DNA from: JBDTSW01 sp963782605
GTDB taxonomy: Bacteria > Actinomycetota > Thermoleophilia > Solirubrobacterales > 70-9
Direction: 5' to 3'
Assembly: GCA_963782605.1 (NCBI GenBank)
Contig: CAWAKK010000002.1
Location: forward strand, 62,001-126,000
DNA: 64,000 nucleotides
Part shown: positions 24,605 to 33,754 of the stretch, in pieces
How positions within the stretch are numbered: the stretch's first letter is position 1
How the letters are laid out: every line of letters begins with the position of its first letter
Program-made: the position numbers and the translations under genes
The notes under the pieces: model-generated
The model's input: the letters and a program-made list of their open reading frames with translations, nothing else
The model's database searches: none
What the model was told of the DNA's origin: nothing

Positions 24605-25714
24605 GTGAAGATCACCGCGGTCGAGACCGTCCCCTACGCCCTTCCATTTCGTTCGGACTACGTCACGTCGCGGGGCGCGCTTCAGCGACGCGAGATCGTG
24701 CTGGTGCGACTACGCACCGACGAGGGGGTCGAAGGCCTCGGTGAGGCGGTGCCGATGACGCTGCGTGGCGGCGAGAACCTGGCCCGGGTCGAGCGGGCGC
24801 TGCGACGCAGCACACGCAGGCTCGGACGGCTTGACCCGAGCGAGATGGCCGGCGACGAGCCGCTCGAGGCCGCGATCGACGCATTCATCCACGTGGCCGC
24901 CGGCCGTCGCCTGGCGGGCCCTGCGGCGGCCGCCCTCGAGATGGCGATCTTCGACCTGGCTGGCAAGCTCTCGGGTCAGCCGGTTTGGAGGCTCCTCCGC
25001 GGGGAGCGGTCGACACCTGTCCTCTGCAATGCCACGCTCGCGGCGGGACCGCCCGCGCTGGTGGCCGAGCGCGCCGAGCGCTGGGCGGCCGACGGCTTTC
25101 GGACCTTCAAACTGAAACTCGGCATCGGAGAGGATCTCGAACAGGTTCGCGCGGTCCGCGATGCGGTGGGCCCCGGCGCTCGCATTCGGGTCGATGCCAA
25201 CGGGGCGTTCTCCGCCGAGGAGGCGATCAGGCTGCTCGCGACGCTTGAGACGCTCGGAATCGAGCTCGCCGAGCAGCCATGCGCATCGCTGCGAGACCTG
25301 GCCGCTGTCTCGGCCGCCGCATCCATCCCCGTGGCTGCCGATGAGAGCGTTGCCAGCCCCAAGGACGCCGAACGCGCCGTCGAGGCGAACGCCTGTGAGC
25401 TCGCCACCGCAAAGCTCTCGAAAGTCGGGGGCATCGGCGCCTCGGGGGCGATCGCCGGCAAGCTGCCGACCTACCTCTCATCCGCGCTTGACGGCCCGGT
25501 GGGCATCGCGGCAGCTGCCCATGCCGCGCAGGCCATCTACCGCACCGCGGAGGACCCGCGGCTGGCCCACGGGCTCGCAACCCAGGCGCTCTTCGAATCG
25601 ACCGTGGCCGCGCGAGAGTGCACCTTGGACGATGGATTCCTGCAGCTTCCAGAGGGCGACGGATTGGGCGTCGAGCTCGACGAGGACGCGCTCGCGCGGT
25701 ACAGACTGAACTAG
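24605..25714 (+). CDS. menC: o-Succinylbenzoate synthase (enolase superfamily)
   Basis: Dehydrates SHCHC to OSB. 369 residues of the mandelate racemase/muconate lactonising enzyme type: the KxK of FKLKLG, metal ligands in VDANGAF, LAEQP and ADES, and the opposite Lys in AKLSKVGG. Enolase-superfamily members of this size can also be dipeptide epimerases; the position between menA and menD makes MenC the best call. GTG 24605 follows the menA stop by 7 bp; the frame stays open back into menA. Confidence 0.9.
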   Translation: MKITAVETVPYALPFRSDYVTSRGALQRREIVLVRLRTDEGVEGLGEAVPMTLRGGENLARVERALRRSTRRLGRLDPSEMAGDEPLEAAIDAFIHVAAGRRLAGPAAAALEMAIFDLAGKLSGQPVWRLLRGERSTPVLCNATLAAGPPALVAERAERWAADGFRTFKLKLGIGEDLEQVRAVRDAVGPGARIRVDANGAFSAEEAIRLLATLETLGIELAEQPCASLRDLAAVSAAASIPVAADESVASPKDAERAVEANACELATAKLSKVGGIGASGAIAGKLPTYLSSALDGPVGIAAAAHAAQAIYRTAEDPRLAHGLATQALFESTVAARECTLDDGFLQLPEGDGLGVELDEDALARYRLN

Positions 25715-25724
25715 CGTCTGCCCG

Positions 25725-27473
25725 ATGGATCCAACCAACCGCAACACAGCGCTTGCCTCGGCTCTGGTGGAGGAGCTCGCCCGCAGCGGAGTGCGAACCG
25801 CCGTGGTCTCGCCGGGGTCGCGCTCCACGCCGCCCGCCCTTGCACTCCGGCGTCAGGATGAGATCCTGGCCGAGACCGTCATCGACGAGCGCTCGGCTGG
25901 CTTCTTCGCCCTCGGCGCAGCGCAGGCCACCGGGGTGCCGGCCATCGTCCTCTGCACGTCCGGAACTGCCGCCGCCAATCTTCACCCCGCCGTCTGCGAG
26001 GCCGACGAGGCCGCGGTGCCGCTCGTCGTGCTCACGGCCGACCGTCCTCCCGAGCTCCGCGACGTCGGCGCCGGGCAGACGATCGATCAGCTGAAGCTCT
26101 ACGGCTCCGCCGTCCGCTGGTTCTGCGAGGTGGGAACGCAGGACGCCGACGACTCAGGCCTTCTGCATGTGCGCTCTGTCGCCTGCCGCGCAGTCGCCGC
26201 CGCCTCCGGCGACCCGAGGCCCGGCCCTGTGCATCTCAACCTCTCCTGGCGCGAGCCGTTGGGCGTCGAGCCGGCGGAAGGGGAGGTAACGGCAACTTCG
26301 GAGCTTGCGCTCCGAGGACGGGGCGAGCGCCCGCTCACCGCCGTGACGCCCGCATCGGGCCTTCCCGCGCCCGAGCTGCTTGACGCCCTTCGCCACCGGC
26401 TCGACGCCGCCGAACGGCCCCTCCTGGTCGTCGGCCGGCACCGGGACCCGACGCTGGCCGAGCCACTCGTCGGACTGGCGGCCGCGGCTGGCGCGCCCCT
26501 CATGGCGGAGCCCACTTCGCAGCTGCGGTTCGGGCCCCACAGCCGCGATGCCGTCATCTCTACCTACGACGCCATCGCGCGAGCCGCGCCTTCGGAGCTC
26601 GAGCCCGATCTGGTCTTGCGGTTCGGGGACATGCCGACATCGAAGGCGCTGCGCCTGTGGCTCAGCGCGCTCGAGGACGCGCCGCAGCTGGTCGTCGATC
26701 CGACGGGGGGCTGGAACGAGCCCACCCGTCGGGCGGGCGCCGTCTTGAGGGCAGATCCTGTCGCGCTCGCGACGGCGTTGGCCCAGGGACTCGAGCGGTC
26801 AAAAGCCGGCTGGCAGCAGCTCTGGAGCGACGCGGATCGCCTGGCGGCGGCTGCGATCGACACGACGCTCGCAGAGACCCAAGAGCTGAACGAGCCCGCC
26901 GTACACCGGTGGCTGGGGGCCGCATACCGTGACCGCGACCTCGTCTATACGGCGTCGTCGATGCCGATCCGCGACCAGGAGGCATTCGCGGCGGGCACCG
27001 CGGCCGAGGTGCTCTTCCTCGCGAACCGCGGCGCGAACGGCATCGACGGCCTCGTTTCCTCGGGTATCGGAGCCGGCGTGGCCAGCGGCAGCCCTTCCTG
27101 GATCCTCACTGGTGACCTCGGCCTCTTTCACGACTTGAACTCGCTCTCGCTGCTCCGCCACGGCGAAGCGCCGCAGCGGGTGGTCGTCTTCAACAACCGC
27201 GGCGGCGGCATCTTCGAGTTCCTCCCGCAAGCGGGTCAGATCAACCGCACCGAGTTCGAGGCCATCTTCGGCACGCCCTCCGGCCTCGAGCCCGAGCGTG
27301 CCGCCGAGCTCTGGGGCGTCAAGTATCGCCGGCTGGAGACGCTCGGCGATCTAGGCTCACGCGAGCTGGATGAGACCGAGCTGATCGAGGTTCCGGTCGA
27401 CCGGCGCGCGAGCGTGGCGCTGCACCGCCGCCTGAACGAAGCGGCTGCCACGGCTCTTACCGCGCTCGCCTAG
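25725..27473 (+). CDS. menD: SEPHCHC synthase (menaquinone biosynthesis MenD)
   Basis: ThDP-dependent addition of 2-oxoglutarate to isochorismate. 582 residues with VSPGSRSTPPALAL at the N-terminus, TSGTAAANLHPAVCEA, LTADRPPELRDVGAGQTI, the ThDP motif GDLGLFHDLNSL and NNRGGGIFEFLPQ. Last gene of menBACD, 10 bp after menC; ends 3 bp from the convergent lipoprotein gene. menF, its substrate supplier, lies 1.2 kb further on the other strand. Confidence 0.96.
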   Translation: MDPTNRNTALASALVEELARSGVRTAVVSPGSRSTPPALALRRQDEILAETVIDERSAGFFALGAAQATGVPAIVLCTSGTAAANLHPAVCEADEAAVPLVVLTADRPPELRDVGAGQTIDQLKLYGSAVRWFCEVGTQDADDSGLLHVRSVACRAVAAASGDPRPGPVHLNLSWREPLGVEPAEGEVTATSELALRGRGERPLTAVTPASGLPAPELLDALRHRLDAAERPLLVVGRHRDPTLAEPLVGLAAAAGAPLMAEPTSQLRFGPHSRDAVISTYDAIARAAPSELEPDLVLRFGDMPTSKALRLWLSALEDAPQLVVDPTGGWNEPTRRAGAVLRADPVALATALAQGLERSKAGWQQLWSDADRLAAAAIDTTLAETQELNEPAVHRWLGAAYRDRDLVYTASSMPIRDQEAFAAGTAAEVLFLANRGANGIDGLVSSGIGAGVASGSPSWILTGDLGLFHDLNSLSLLRHGEAPQRVVVFNNRGGGIFEFLPQAGQINRTEFEAIFGTPSGLEPERAAELWGVKYRRLETLGDLGSRELDETELIEVPVDRRASVALHRRLNEAAATALTALA

Positions 27474-27476
27474 CCC

Positions 27477-27899
27477 TTAGCCCTCGTCGCAGTTCTCCGC
27501 GATGAACGCGTCGATGTTCTGACCGGCTTCCTCGAGCTCCGCCATATCGGCCTGGAGGTCCTCGAGGAGGGGTGCCACGTCCTCCGGTGAGTCAGCGTCG
27601 CTGATCTGCTCCGTGAGGTCGTTGAAGACTTGAGAGATGGACTCCACGTCTCCCTGGATCTCCTCGGGGGCGTTGTCCGCCAGGTCCTGGATCTGCTCGC
27701 CGGCGTCCTCGAGCGCCTCCTTCGCCGCCTGCGGATCGCCCTGCAGGCTTGTCGACAGAGATGCGCTCGCCTCCTGGAGTTCGGCCTGCCCGTCGCAGAA
27801 GGCGGTCACATCGTCTTCGTCGTCGCCCCCACAGCCTGCCAGCGCGAGGGCACCGGCCGTCGCCAGCGAGGCGCCGGCGATCTGAAGTCTTAAGTTCAT
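27477..27899 (-). CDS. Putative lipoprotein, acidic helical
   Basis: 140 residues. A signal peptide with lipobox LALAGC (Cys at ~23) is followed by GGDDEDD and a long acidic, Glu/Gln/Ala-rich stretch likely to form helices or coiled coils, with one further Cys near position 36 and one near the end (ENCDEG). No recognised domain. ATG has GAGGAG upstream, one of the few clear leadered starts here. Converges tightly on menD. Confidence 0.8.
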   Translation of the reverse strand: MNLRLQIAGASLATAGALALAGCGGDDEDDVTAFCDGQAELQEASASLSTSLQGDPQAAKEALEDAGEQIQDLADNAPEEIQGDVESISQVFNDLTEQISDADSPEDVAPLLEDLQADMAELEEAGQNIDAFIAENCDEG

Positions 27900-28055
27900 C
27901 GGTGTCTCCTCATTGATCGATCGCGGTCGTCGCTCGAAGCGATGTCAGGCGAATGGCCTTCATACGTCTTGGAACACGAAAGGCGCCATCGGGTGTCATG
28001 GGGAATCGGTCCGCCACGCCCGCCCCGCCGGCGGCTGGGCTACCTTTGGCCCTGC
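27900..28055. other. Divergent intergenic region
   Basis: 156 bp between the lipoprotein gene and the DUF6529-like gene. It holds the lipoprotein ribosome site and, at 28041-28046, TACCTT 9 nt before the downstream ATG. I see no further gene or strong inverted repeat. Confidence 0.4.
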
Positions 28056-28613
28056 ATGGAAGCGTCGGCGCGACCCTCGTCGGGGAAGCTCCTCGGCCCC
28101 GCCCTGATCGGCGCTGCGGTGGCCGTCGCGCTGGGCGTCTACGGCCGCGAGCACGATCCGACGGGCGAGTCCATCCTCAGCGACGGGCTCTTCTTCAGCG
28201 CGACCCTGAACATGAAGGCCTGGCTGGCGACCGCAGTGCTGGCGCTCGCGATGCTTCAGGTGCTCACCGCCCTGCGGATCTTCGGCAAGATCGGATCCGG
28301 GACGCCGCCCGCATGGGTCGTGCGTACCCACCGGGTGAGTGGCGTGCTCGCGTTCGGGATCTCGCTGCCAGTCGTCTACCACTGCCTCTGGGCACTTGGA
28401 TTCCAGGACACCGATAGCCGCGTTCTGGTCCATTCCCTCGCCGGGTGCTTCTTCTACGGAGCGTTCACCACGAAGATGCTCGCGCTGCGCACGAGCCGGC
28501 TCCCGGGTTGGGCGATTCCAGTGCTCGGCGGGGCGGTCTTCGCGGCGGTGGTCGCGATCTGGCTCACGAGCTCCCTCTGGTTCTTCGACACCTTCGGCTT
28601 CCCGCAGTTCTGA
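28056..28613 (+). CDS. DUF6529-like membrane protein
   Basis: 185 residues, about five membrane helices. His residues lie at helix edges in VVRTHRVSG, VVYHCLWAL and LVHSLAGCFFYGAF, a spacing reminiscent of haem-binding b-type membrane proteins. The VHSLAGCFFYGAF-K and LPGWAIPVLGG wording matches the DUF6529 family of actinobacteria as I recall it. ATG 28056 is 9 nt behind TACCTT. Flanked by men genes; a respiratory role is possible but unproven. Confidence 0.75.
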   Translation: MEASARPSSGKLLGPALIGAAVAVALGVYGREHDPTGESILSDGLFFSATLNMKAWLATAVLALAMLQVLTALRIFGKIGSGTPPAWVVRTHRVSGVLAFGISLPVVYHCLWALGFQDTDSRVLVHSLAGCFFYGAFTTKMLALRTSRLPGWAIPVLGGAVFAAVVAIWLTSSLWFFDTFGFPQF

Positions 28614-28686
28614 GCCACCCGCGCGGAGCTCCTCGGAGATCAGCGACATCGAGATTCACTTCGACCGCTAGGACGCCGAACTTGAA

Positions 28687-30078
28687 TCAGGCCGCCAGCA
28701 GCGGCAGCAGCGCGTCGAGCTTGAGCTCGGTCTCGGCCAGCTCAGACGCCGGATCCGAGTCGGCCACGATCCCTGCCCCCGCGTAGAGATGAGCCGTGCG
28801 GTCGCGGAGCAAGGCGGAGCGGAGCCCGACGCAGAACTCCCCGTCCTCTGTCGAGTCCATCCAGCCAATCGGGCCCGCGTACCAGCCCCGGTCGAGGTGT
28901 TCGAGGGCTGCGACCGCCTCGATCGCGCCCTCGCGGGGTTCCCCTCCCACCGCTGGGGTCGGGTGCAGGATCCCGGCGAGCTCGATGGCCGAGAGCGACT
29001 CGGCAAGTTGCGCGCGGATGGGGGTGGCGAGGTGTTGGATGTTGGCGACCTTCACGACCACGGGGTCCTCCTCGGTCTCAACCCAAACCGAGTGTGACCG
29101 GAGCAGGCGCTCGATTCGCCGAGCCACGATCTCGTGCTCGGAGCGATCCTTCGCAGAGCGCAACAGCTGCTCGCCAAGGTGATCGTCGACCGCCGGATCT
29201 GCACTTCGCCGTGTCGATCCTGCGAGGGCGACCGTCGTGGCACCGGCTCCGGAGCGGCGTACCAGGAGCTCGGGGCTGGCGCCAAGGAAGGCGCCCTGTG
29301 GCGATCCGCAGCAGAAGCAAAAACACGACGGAAAGGCGCTGCGCAAGGCGCCGAACACGGCGGCGATGTCGTGCGCGGCAGGCCTCGTGACCCTGACCTC
29401 GCGCGCGAGCACGACCTTCTCGCGTGCGCCCGCGCGGATCTCCTCGACCGCGTGGGCGACGGCGTGCTCGTAGGCCTCGGGCGGCGCGGCGCTGCGGATC
29501 TCGGAGAGCTCGCTCGGGTGCGGATCGGTGAGCGGTAGGGAGCGCGAGACGAGCGCGGCGATGCGGGAGCGCATCCGATCGAGGGCGTGGGTGGCCGTCT
29601 CGTCACGTTGCGCGATGACGCTGAGCGTGAGGAGCGTTCGCCTGCCCTGGCGATGAAGCGCAAGCTCCGGCAGGACCATGAGCGCCGGCGGAAACCCAGA
29701 CCAATGTGGCTCGCGGCCGCCTTCTGGAGCGAAGGCAAAGCCGCCGACCCAGACCGGCCCCGCTCCGGGGGGGAGCGCTTCGGGCTCCTCGGAAGAACGG
29801 TCGCGGACGAGTTCGGCGCAAACTGCCGTCACATCGGCGAAGCGGCGTGAGCCCCGGGAGACAGCCTCATGCGCCGAGCCAAGGCCCGCGAGCGCGAAGC
29901 CCTCGACATCCGGTTCCTCCCAGCAGAACCAGCGGTCGTCGGCCATGCGAGCGCCGAACACCGCGGCGGCCGGGTCCGCGATGTCGACCGGGACGGTGAC
30001 GCTCACCAGGCGGCGGTCGCCTTCTTGCTGATCGAGCAGCTGCTCGAGCGAGCTCAGGGCCTGGGTGGCGGCGATCAT
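28687..30078 (-). CDS. menF: Isochorismate synthase
   Basis: Converts chorismate to isochorismate, first step of menaquinone synthesis. 463 residues of the chorismate-utilising family: GASPELLVRR, ALAGSTRR, SAKDRSEHEIVARRI, the EPREGAIEAV segment and RGWYAGPIGWMD. Isochorismate for a siderophore is the alternative, but menBACDE nearby favours MenF. It follows ilvN by 15 bp on the same strand, so it may be cotranscribed with ilvBN. Confidence 0.92.
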   Translation of the reverse strand: MIAATQALSSLEQLLDQQEGDRRLVSVTVPVDIADPAAAVFGARMADDRWFCWEEPDVEGFALAGLGSAHEAVSRGSRRFADVTAVCAELVRDRSSEEPEALPPGAGPVWVGGFAFAPEGGREPHWSGFPPALMVLPELALHRQGRRTLLTLSVIAQRDETATHALDRMRSRIAALVSRSLPLTDPHPSELSEIRSAAPPEAYEHAVAHAVEEIRAGAREKVVLAREVRVTRPAAHDIAAVFGALRSAFPSCFCFCCGSPQGAFLGASPELLVRRSGAGATTVALAGSTRRSADPAVDDHLGEQLLRSAKDRSEHEIVARRIERLLRSHSVWVETEEDPVVVKVANIQHLATPIRAQLAESLSAIELAGILHPTPAVGGEPREGAIEAVAALEHLDRGWYAGPIGWMDSTEDGEFCVGLRSALLRDRTAHLYAGAGIVADSDPASELAETELKLDALLPLLAA

Positions 30079-30093
30079 CGCCGGATACGGCGC

Positions 30094-30645
30094 CTACTGG
30101 TCCGGCTTGGCCTTCGTGATCGCGACCTCGCCGGTGCGGGCCATCTCGATCAGGCCGTGGGGACGGACCATTCGCTCGAAGGAGTCGATCTGCTCCTGGG
30201 AGCCGGTCACCTCGATCGTGAGCGTGCGCCGCGAGACGTCGACGATGGTGCCGCCGAAGATCTCTGCGAACTGCATGATCTCGGCGCGGCTCTCGACCGC
30301 TGCGGTCACCCGGAACAGGGCCATCTCACGCGCGATCGTGCCCTCGGGCTCCATGTCTCGGATCTTGATCACGTTGACCAGCTTGTGAAGCTGCTTCGTG
30401 ACCTGATCGATCGGGTGTACAGCCCCGTCGAGGGTGAGGGTGATGCGTGAGACGTCGGGATCCTCGGTGGGGCCCACCGCCAACGTGTCGATGTTGAAGC
30501 CGCGGCGGCTGAAGAGACCGGCGATGCGTGCGAGCACGCCAGGCCGGTTCTCGACGGTCAGCGAGAGGATGTGCTTGCGGCCCGTGAGCGCACGGGATGC
30601 CTCGAGATCCTCGAGCTTGATCAGGTCGGGGGTGCCGGCCTCCAT
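30094..30645 (-). CDS. ilvN: Acetolactate synthase small (regulatory) subunit
   Basis: Valine-binding regulatory subunit of acetohydroxyacid synthase. 183 residues: N-terminal ACT domain (HILSLTVENRPGVLARIAGLF, here residues ~25-45; RRGFNIDTLAVG) and the C-terminal ALS_ss domain (FGGTIVDVSRRTLTIEVTG). ATG 30645 with GGGAG upstream, 8 bp after ilvB. Confidence 0.95.
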   Translation of the reverse strand: MEAGTPDLIKLEDLEASRALTGRKHILSLTVENRPGVLARIAGLFSRRGFNIDTLAVGPTEDPDVSRITLTLDGAVHPIDQVTKQLHKLVNVIKIRDMEPEGTIAREMALFRVTAAVESRAEIMQFAEIFGGTIVDVSRRTLTIEVTGSQEQIDSFERMVRPHGLIEMARTGEVAITKAKPDQ

Positions 30646-30653
30646 GTGACTCC

Positions 30654-32333
30654 CTACCCCACCATGTCGCGGGCGGCCGCGCCCGCCGGGATCATCGGGT
30701 AGCAGTTCTCGTCGGCGGTGACGCGGACGTCCAAAAGCGCGGGACCGTCGGTCTCGAGGGCCGCCCTCATCGCGTCGCGGACCTCCGACTTGTCAGAGAC
30801 CGACATCCCGGTCCACCCGAACGCCTCCGCCAGCTTCGGCCAGTCGGGGCTGGGGCCCATCTCAACCGACGAATAACGACCATCCCAGAAGAGCTCCTGC
30901 CACTGGCGGACCATGCCGAAGTGGCCGTTGTTCATGAGGAAGACCTTGACCGGGATGTCATGACGCGCGGCGGTGGCCATCTCCTGGCAGCACATGATCA
31001 GGCTGCCGTCGCCGGAGAGGCAGACAACGGTGTCGTCGGGACAGCCAGCCTTGGCTCCGATCGCCGCAGGGAGACCGAACCCCATCGTCCCCAGCCCGCC
31101 GGAGTTGATCCACTGACGGGGGCGGTTGAAGTGGTAGTACTGCGCCGCCCACATCTGGTGTTGGCCGACATCGGAAGTGATGATCGCGTCGCCCTCGGTG
31201 GCCTCGTACATGGCCTCGACCATGAACTGCGGCTTGATCTCGGAGTCGCGGGTGTCGTCGTAGCGCAGCGGATAGCGGTTTCGCCATTCGCGAATCTGCT
31301 TCCACCAGTCGTCGAGCCGCGAGGAGTCGGCCGTGAGCGCGTTGTACTCGCGCGTGAGCTTCGGCAGCACGTCCTTCGCATCGCCGACGATCGGAATGTG
31401 CGCCGGGACGTTCTTGGAGATCTCCGCGGGGTCGATGTCCACGTGGACGAACTTGGCGCGTGGCGCAAACTCGGAGAGCTTGCCGGTGATCCGATCGTCG
31501 AAGCGGGCGCCGATGCACACGATCAAGTCGGCCGTATCCATCGCGTAGTTGGCCGCGCGGGTGCCGTGCATCCCCAGCATCCCAAGCCACTGCTCGTCGG
31601 GAGCCGGGAAGGCCCCGAGGCCCATCACGGTGAGCGTGACGGGGAAGTTGTCGGATTTGCAGAAGGCGCGCAACTCGTCGGAGGCGTTCGCGTTGATGAC
31701 TCCGCCTCCCGCGTAGATCACGGGGCGCTCGGCGTTGGCGAGAGCCTTGGCGGCGATCCGGATCTGCTTGATATTGCCCTCGGTGGTGGGGCTGTAGCCC
31801 GGTAGGTCCGGCGCGCCCGCCGCCGGCGAGTAGTCGATATCGGCTCGCGAGAGGTCCTGCGGCACGTCGACCAGCACTGGTCCGGGACGCCCGGTGGACG
31901 CGATGTGGAAGGCCGCGTGTATGTACTCGGGGATGTGGCGGGGGTCCTGGACCAGGAGCGAGTGCTTTACGACCGGCATGGTGATGCCCGTGACGTCGGC
32001 CTCCTGGAAGCCGTCGGTGCCGATCAGATCCGTTCGCACCTGGCCGGTGATGAAGACGGTGGGAACCGAGTCCATCATCGCGTCCGCAATGGGCGTCACC
32101 AGGTTCGTGGCGCCAGGGCCTGACGTTGCGAACGCCACCCCGACTCGCCCCGATGCCTTCGCGTAGCCCTCGGCGGCGTGTCCGGCTCCCTGCTCGTGGC
32201 GGGCCTGGATGTGCTCGAACTTCGCGTCGTAGATCGCGTCGTATGTGGGCAGGTTCGCGCCCCCGGGAATCCCGAAGACGTGCTCGACCCCCTCGGCCTC
32301 GAGTGCCTGGCAAAGTGCGTCAGCCGCGCGCAT
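30654..32333 (-). CDS. ilvB: Acetolactate synthase large (catalytic) subunit
   Basis: ThDP- and FAD-dependent first common step of branched-chain amino acid synthesis. 559 residues. GIPGGANLPTYDAIY, the activating Glu in ARHEQGAGHAAEGYA, and the ThDP motif GDGSLIMCCQEMATAAR...NNGHFG are present. Two starts are possible, GTG 32339 and ATG 32333; TACAAT (32348-32343) sits 9 nt before the ATG, so I prefer it. First gene of ilvB-ilvN-menF. Confidence 0.96.
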   Translation of the reverse strand: MRAADALCQALEAEGVEHVFGIPGGANLPTYDAIYDAKFEHIQARHEQGAGHAAEGYAKASGRVGVAFATSGPGATNLVTPIADAMMDSVPTVFITGQVRTDLIGTDGFQEADVTGITMPVVKHSLLVQDPRHIPEYIHAAFHIASTGRPGPVLVDVPQDLSRADIDYSPAAGAPDLPGYSPTTEGNIKQIRIAAKALANAERPVIYAGGGVINANASDELRAFCKSDNFPVTLTVMGLGAFPAPDEQWLGMLGMHGTRAANYAMDTADLIVCIGARFDDRITGKLSEFAPRAKFVHVDIDPAEISKNVPAHIPIVGDAKDVLPKLTREYNALTADSSRLDDWWKQIREWRNRYPLRYDDTRDSEIKPQFMVEAMYEATEGDAIITSDVGQHQMWAAQYYHFNRPRQWINSGGLGTMGFGLPAAIGAKAGCPDDTVVCLSGDGSLIMCCQEMATAARHDIPVKVFLMNNGHFGMVRQWQELFWDGRYSSVEMGPSPDWPKLAEAFGWTGMSVSDKSEVRDAMRAALETDGPALLDVRVTADENCYPMIPAGAAARDMVG

Positions 32334-32398
32334 GGGCACGTGATTGTAGGGCCGACCCGGACCGCCGGGCAGCCTTCGTGCCTGCGCGGGCGCTGGCC

Positions 32399-33601
32399 TC
32401 AGCCGTCGCTTGGTGCGGCGGCCTCGGAGGTCAGCTCGCCCTCGAGCTCGCCGGCCTTCCAGGTGGTGTGCGGGAGGATCGCGCTCTCGATCACGCGGTC
32501 GCGATATCGCTCGATGGTGCCCAGCATCGAGCGGACGAGCTCCTCGCCCAGGTGGTTGGGCTCGAGGCCAAGGTCGTGGAGCTTGGTGTTGGTGGCGTTG
32601 TAGTAGTGCCGCTCCGCCTCGACGCGGGGGTTCGGGAAGCGCTTGACCTGGACGTCGATCCCGAGCTCGGCGGCGCTTCTACGGACGAGCTCGGCGAGCT
32701 CGCCGACGGAGAACTGCTCGGTGAACTGGTTGAAGACGCGGTACTCGCCCAGCTTCGCCGGGTTCGTGACCGCGAGCTCCACGCACTGCAGCGTGTCGCG
32801 GATGTTGAGGAAGCCCCGGGTCTGGCCGCCCTCGCCGTACACGGTGAGTGGATGACCGATCACGGCCTGCACGCAGAACCGGTTGAGCACGGTGCCGAAG
32901 TACTCGTCGTAGTCGAAGCGGGTGGTGAGGCGCTCGTCGCGGGCGGTTTCGTCGGTCTCGATGCCGTAGACGACCCCCTGGTTGAGGTCGGTCGCCCGCA
33001 GGCCCCAGATCCGGCACGCGAAGTGGATGTTGTGGGAGTCGTGGACCTTGGAGAGGTGGTAGAGCGACCCCGGCATCTTCGGGAACGGGAGCGTGTCGCT
33101 GCGCCCCTTGTGCTCGATCTCGATGAACCCCTCCTCGATGTCGATGTTGGGGGTTCCGTACTCGCCCATCGTGCCCAGCTTCACGAGGTGGCAGTCCGGC
33201 ACCCGGTCGCGCATCGCGAAGAGGAGGTTGAGGGTGCCGATCACGTTCGTGTACTGGGTCTCGACGGCCGCCTCTCGCGACTTCATCGAATACGGCGCTG
33301 ACGGCTGCTCGCCGTAGTGGACGACCGCCTCCGGCAGGATCTCGTCGATCACGCCCTCCAGGAAGACGGCGTCCTCAATCGAACCCTCGAAGGCCCCGAT
33401 CCGCTCGCCTGAGATCTCACGCCATGCGGAAACGCGCTCGTCAAGCGAGCGGATCGGGGTCAGCGAGTCGGCGTCGTTTTCTTGGAGCCAGCGGCGACGG
33501 GAGAAGTTGTCGACGACCGAGACCTCGTGGCCGCGAGCCGAGAAGCGCATCGCGGTCGGCCATCCCAGATACCCGTCGCCACCCAGGATCAGGATTCGCA
33601 T
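32399..33601 (-). CDS. UDP-sulfoquinovose synthase (SQD1-type)
   Basis: Extended SDR converting UDP-glucose and sulfite to UDP-sulfoquinovose. 400 residues. The NAD site GGDGYLGWPTAMRFSARG, VVDNFSRRRW, GEQPSAPYSM, KLGTMGEYGTPNIDIEEG, the catalytic Tyr-Lys in YHLSKVHDSHN and DLNQGVVYG are characteristic of SQD1/SqdB and Agl3 rather than ordinary epimerases. No SqdX-type GT4 is nearby; a GT2 enzyme diverges from it. TACCCT (33619-33614) precedes the ATG by 12 nt. Product could serve sulfolipid or a sulfonated glycan. Confidence 0.9.
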   Translation of the reverse strand: MRILILGGDGYLGWPTAMRFSARGHEVSVVDNFSRRRWLQENDADSLTPIRSLDERVSAWREISGERIGAFEGSIEDAVFLEGVIDEILPEAVVHYGEQPSAPYSMKSREAAVETQYTNVIGTLNLLFAMRDRVPDCHLVKLGTMGEYGTPNIDIEEGFIEIEHKGRSDTLPFPKMPGSLYHLSKVHDSHNIHFACRIWGLRATDLNQGVVYGIETDETARDERLTTRFDYDEYFGTVLNRFCVQAVIGHPLTVYGEGGQTRGFLNIRDTLQCVELAVTNPAKLGEYRVFNQFTEQFSVGELAELVRRSAAELGIDVQVKRFPNPRVEAERHYYNATNTKLHDLGLEPNHLGEELVRSMLGTIERYRDRVIESAILPHTTWKAGELEGELTSEAAAPSDG

Positions 33602-33754
33602 AGGGGTCGCGGCAGGGTAGCGAAGGCTCAGGCGTCGACTGCAACCTCGGGCGTCAAGCGGCGGAGCTCACGCGTCTATCCTGCCTGCCCCCTTGGGCCT
33701 GCCCGCCGCCGACATCTTTCCCCTGAGCTCACCGCGCTGCGCGCTTCAGGCCTG

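Noticed and set aside
30921..31805. 294-codon plus frame opposite ilvB
   Set aside because: Shadow of ilvB without recognisable protein features.
32126..33301. 391-codon plus frame opposite the sulfoquinovose synthase
   Set aside because: Shadow; the minus strand protein is unmistakable.
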